The notes under the pieces are model-generated. The model searched no databases and had not been told where the DNA came from. It was given only the letters and a program-made list of their open reading frames with translations. Both the position numbers and the translations under genes were made by a program. A stretch of DNA of 62,369 bases from Kosmotogales bacterium (lineage in GTDB: Bacteria; Thermotogota; Thermotogae; Petrotogales; Kosmotogaceae): the NCBI GenBank assembly GCA_030156385.1, contig JASGMR010000004.1:1-62369 (forward strand). Direction: 5' to 3'. Position 1 is the stretch's first letter, and every line of letters starts with the position of its first letter. This document shows, piece after piece, positions 62,071-62,369 of this stretch.

Positions 62071-62259
62071 TTATGCTCGTTTTACTTTCCCGGATTTCAA
62101 ACAATTACTACAAACTTTTATCGATTTAATTTCTCCGTTCATTACAACCTTAACTTTTTGTATATTTGGTTTCCACCAACGTCTGATTTTTTTATGAGAG
62201 TGACTCACAGTATTGCCGGCCATCGGTTTTTTACCACATACATCACATATTTTTGACAT
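62071..62259 (-). CDS. rpmB: 50S ribosomal protein L28
   Basis: 62 residues starting SKICDVCGKKPMAGNTVSHS after the Met. The two CxxC pairs (CDVC, CSNC) mark the zinc-binding form of L28. The ATG at 62259 follows GGGAGG; the frame is open further upstream but has no better start. Own promoter and terminator, so it is a single-gene unit. Confidence 0.97.
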   Translation of the reverse strand: MSKICDVCGKKPMAGNTVSHSHKKIRRWWKPNIQKVKVVMNGEIKSIKVCSNCLKSGKVKRA

Positions 62260-62294
62260 TTTCTTTGCCTCCCTATATTCACACATACCTATTC

Positions 62295-62323
62295 ATTATA
62301 ATAAAGAATAGCCCTTATTTCAA
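62295..62323 (-). promoter_or_regulatory. Promoter of rpmB
   Basis: On the minus strand TTGAAA (62318-62323) and TATAAT (62295-62300) are separated by 17 bases; the start would fall about 30 bases before the gene. Confidence 0.8.
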
Positions 62324-62369
62324 GGAACACTAAAACTACACTATAATATAAAAATCTTTATAAAGATTT

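Noticed and set aside
62352-62369. AAATCTTTATAAAGATTT palindrome at the window edge
   Set aside because: A short AT-only palindrome cut by the window end; it cannot be judged as an operator or terminator.

Overview
The window is a piece of an AT-rich bacterial chromosome that most likely comes from a member of the Thermotogota. Two things point there. The first is the block ffh, rpsP, KH protein, rimM, trmD, a second SPOUT-like methyltransferase, rplS and lepB, which matches from memory the order in Thermotoga maritima. The second is the mix of genes: FolE2, HslUV, AlaX, tandem NuoE/NuoF subunits and sugar and peptide ABC transporters of thermotogal type. The genus cannot be fixed by eye; a Petrotogales or Kosmotogales relative is a reasonable guess. 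Translation signals are uniform, mostly an AGGTGA-like Shine-Dalgarno followed 4-5 bases later by the start. GTG and TTG starts are common, and three genes appear to start at ATT or ATA.

Bases 1-2300 hold an edge-truncated aldo/keto reductase, a TetR regulator with a palindromic operator at its own start, and a cytoplasmic trypsin-fold protease. They are followed by a complete trp attenuation leader: promoter, leader peptide with three tandem Trp codons, and terminator. This leader precedes a trp operon reduced to trpB and trpA. Bases 4487-11040 are the most interesting block. It is one tightly packed operon of a SorC-family regulator, a ribose-type ABC transporter, a paralogue of TrpA that keeps both catalytic acids, and an FGGY kinase. 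The layout reads as uptake, phosphorylation and retro-aldol cleavage of an unknown compound, and it resembles the AI-2 (Lsr) system in plan. An AI-2E-family membrane protein gene converges on it.

Bases 12875-17763 (minus) encode a duplicated set of NuoE/NuoF-type flavin and iron-sulfur subunits with no hydrogenase catalytic subunit. Bases 17888-21906 (plus) carry apt, pgi, a small unknown, coaE and an orphan sugar-binding protein. Bases 21956-29093 are a mixed accessory stretch: flavodoxin, SDR enzyme, lipocalin, an MMPL/RND-type exporter, a histidine phosphatase, and a macro-domain gene coupled to a terpenoid-cyclase-like toroid protein. Bases 29153-35781 (minus) are a complete oligopeptide ABC transporter operon in the order D-F-A-B-C. 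A divergent pair, alaX and dnaB, follows.

From 38411 to the end nearly everything is on the minus strand and is housekeeping. It includes a site-2 protease, rsmI, rsmG, folE2, the ribosome and SRP block, thymidine kinase, a CCA-adding-type enzyme, tmRNA, ackA, fba, dprA, hslU, hslV, ddl, topA, a YhaM-type nuclease, alr and rpmB. A tRNA-Ser(UGA) lies on the plus strand at 41229. No CRISPR array, insertion sequence, phage gene or rRNA was seen.
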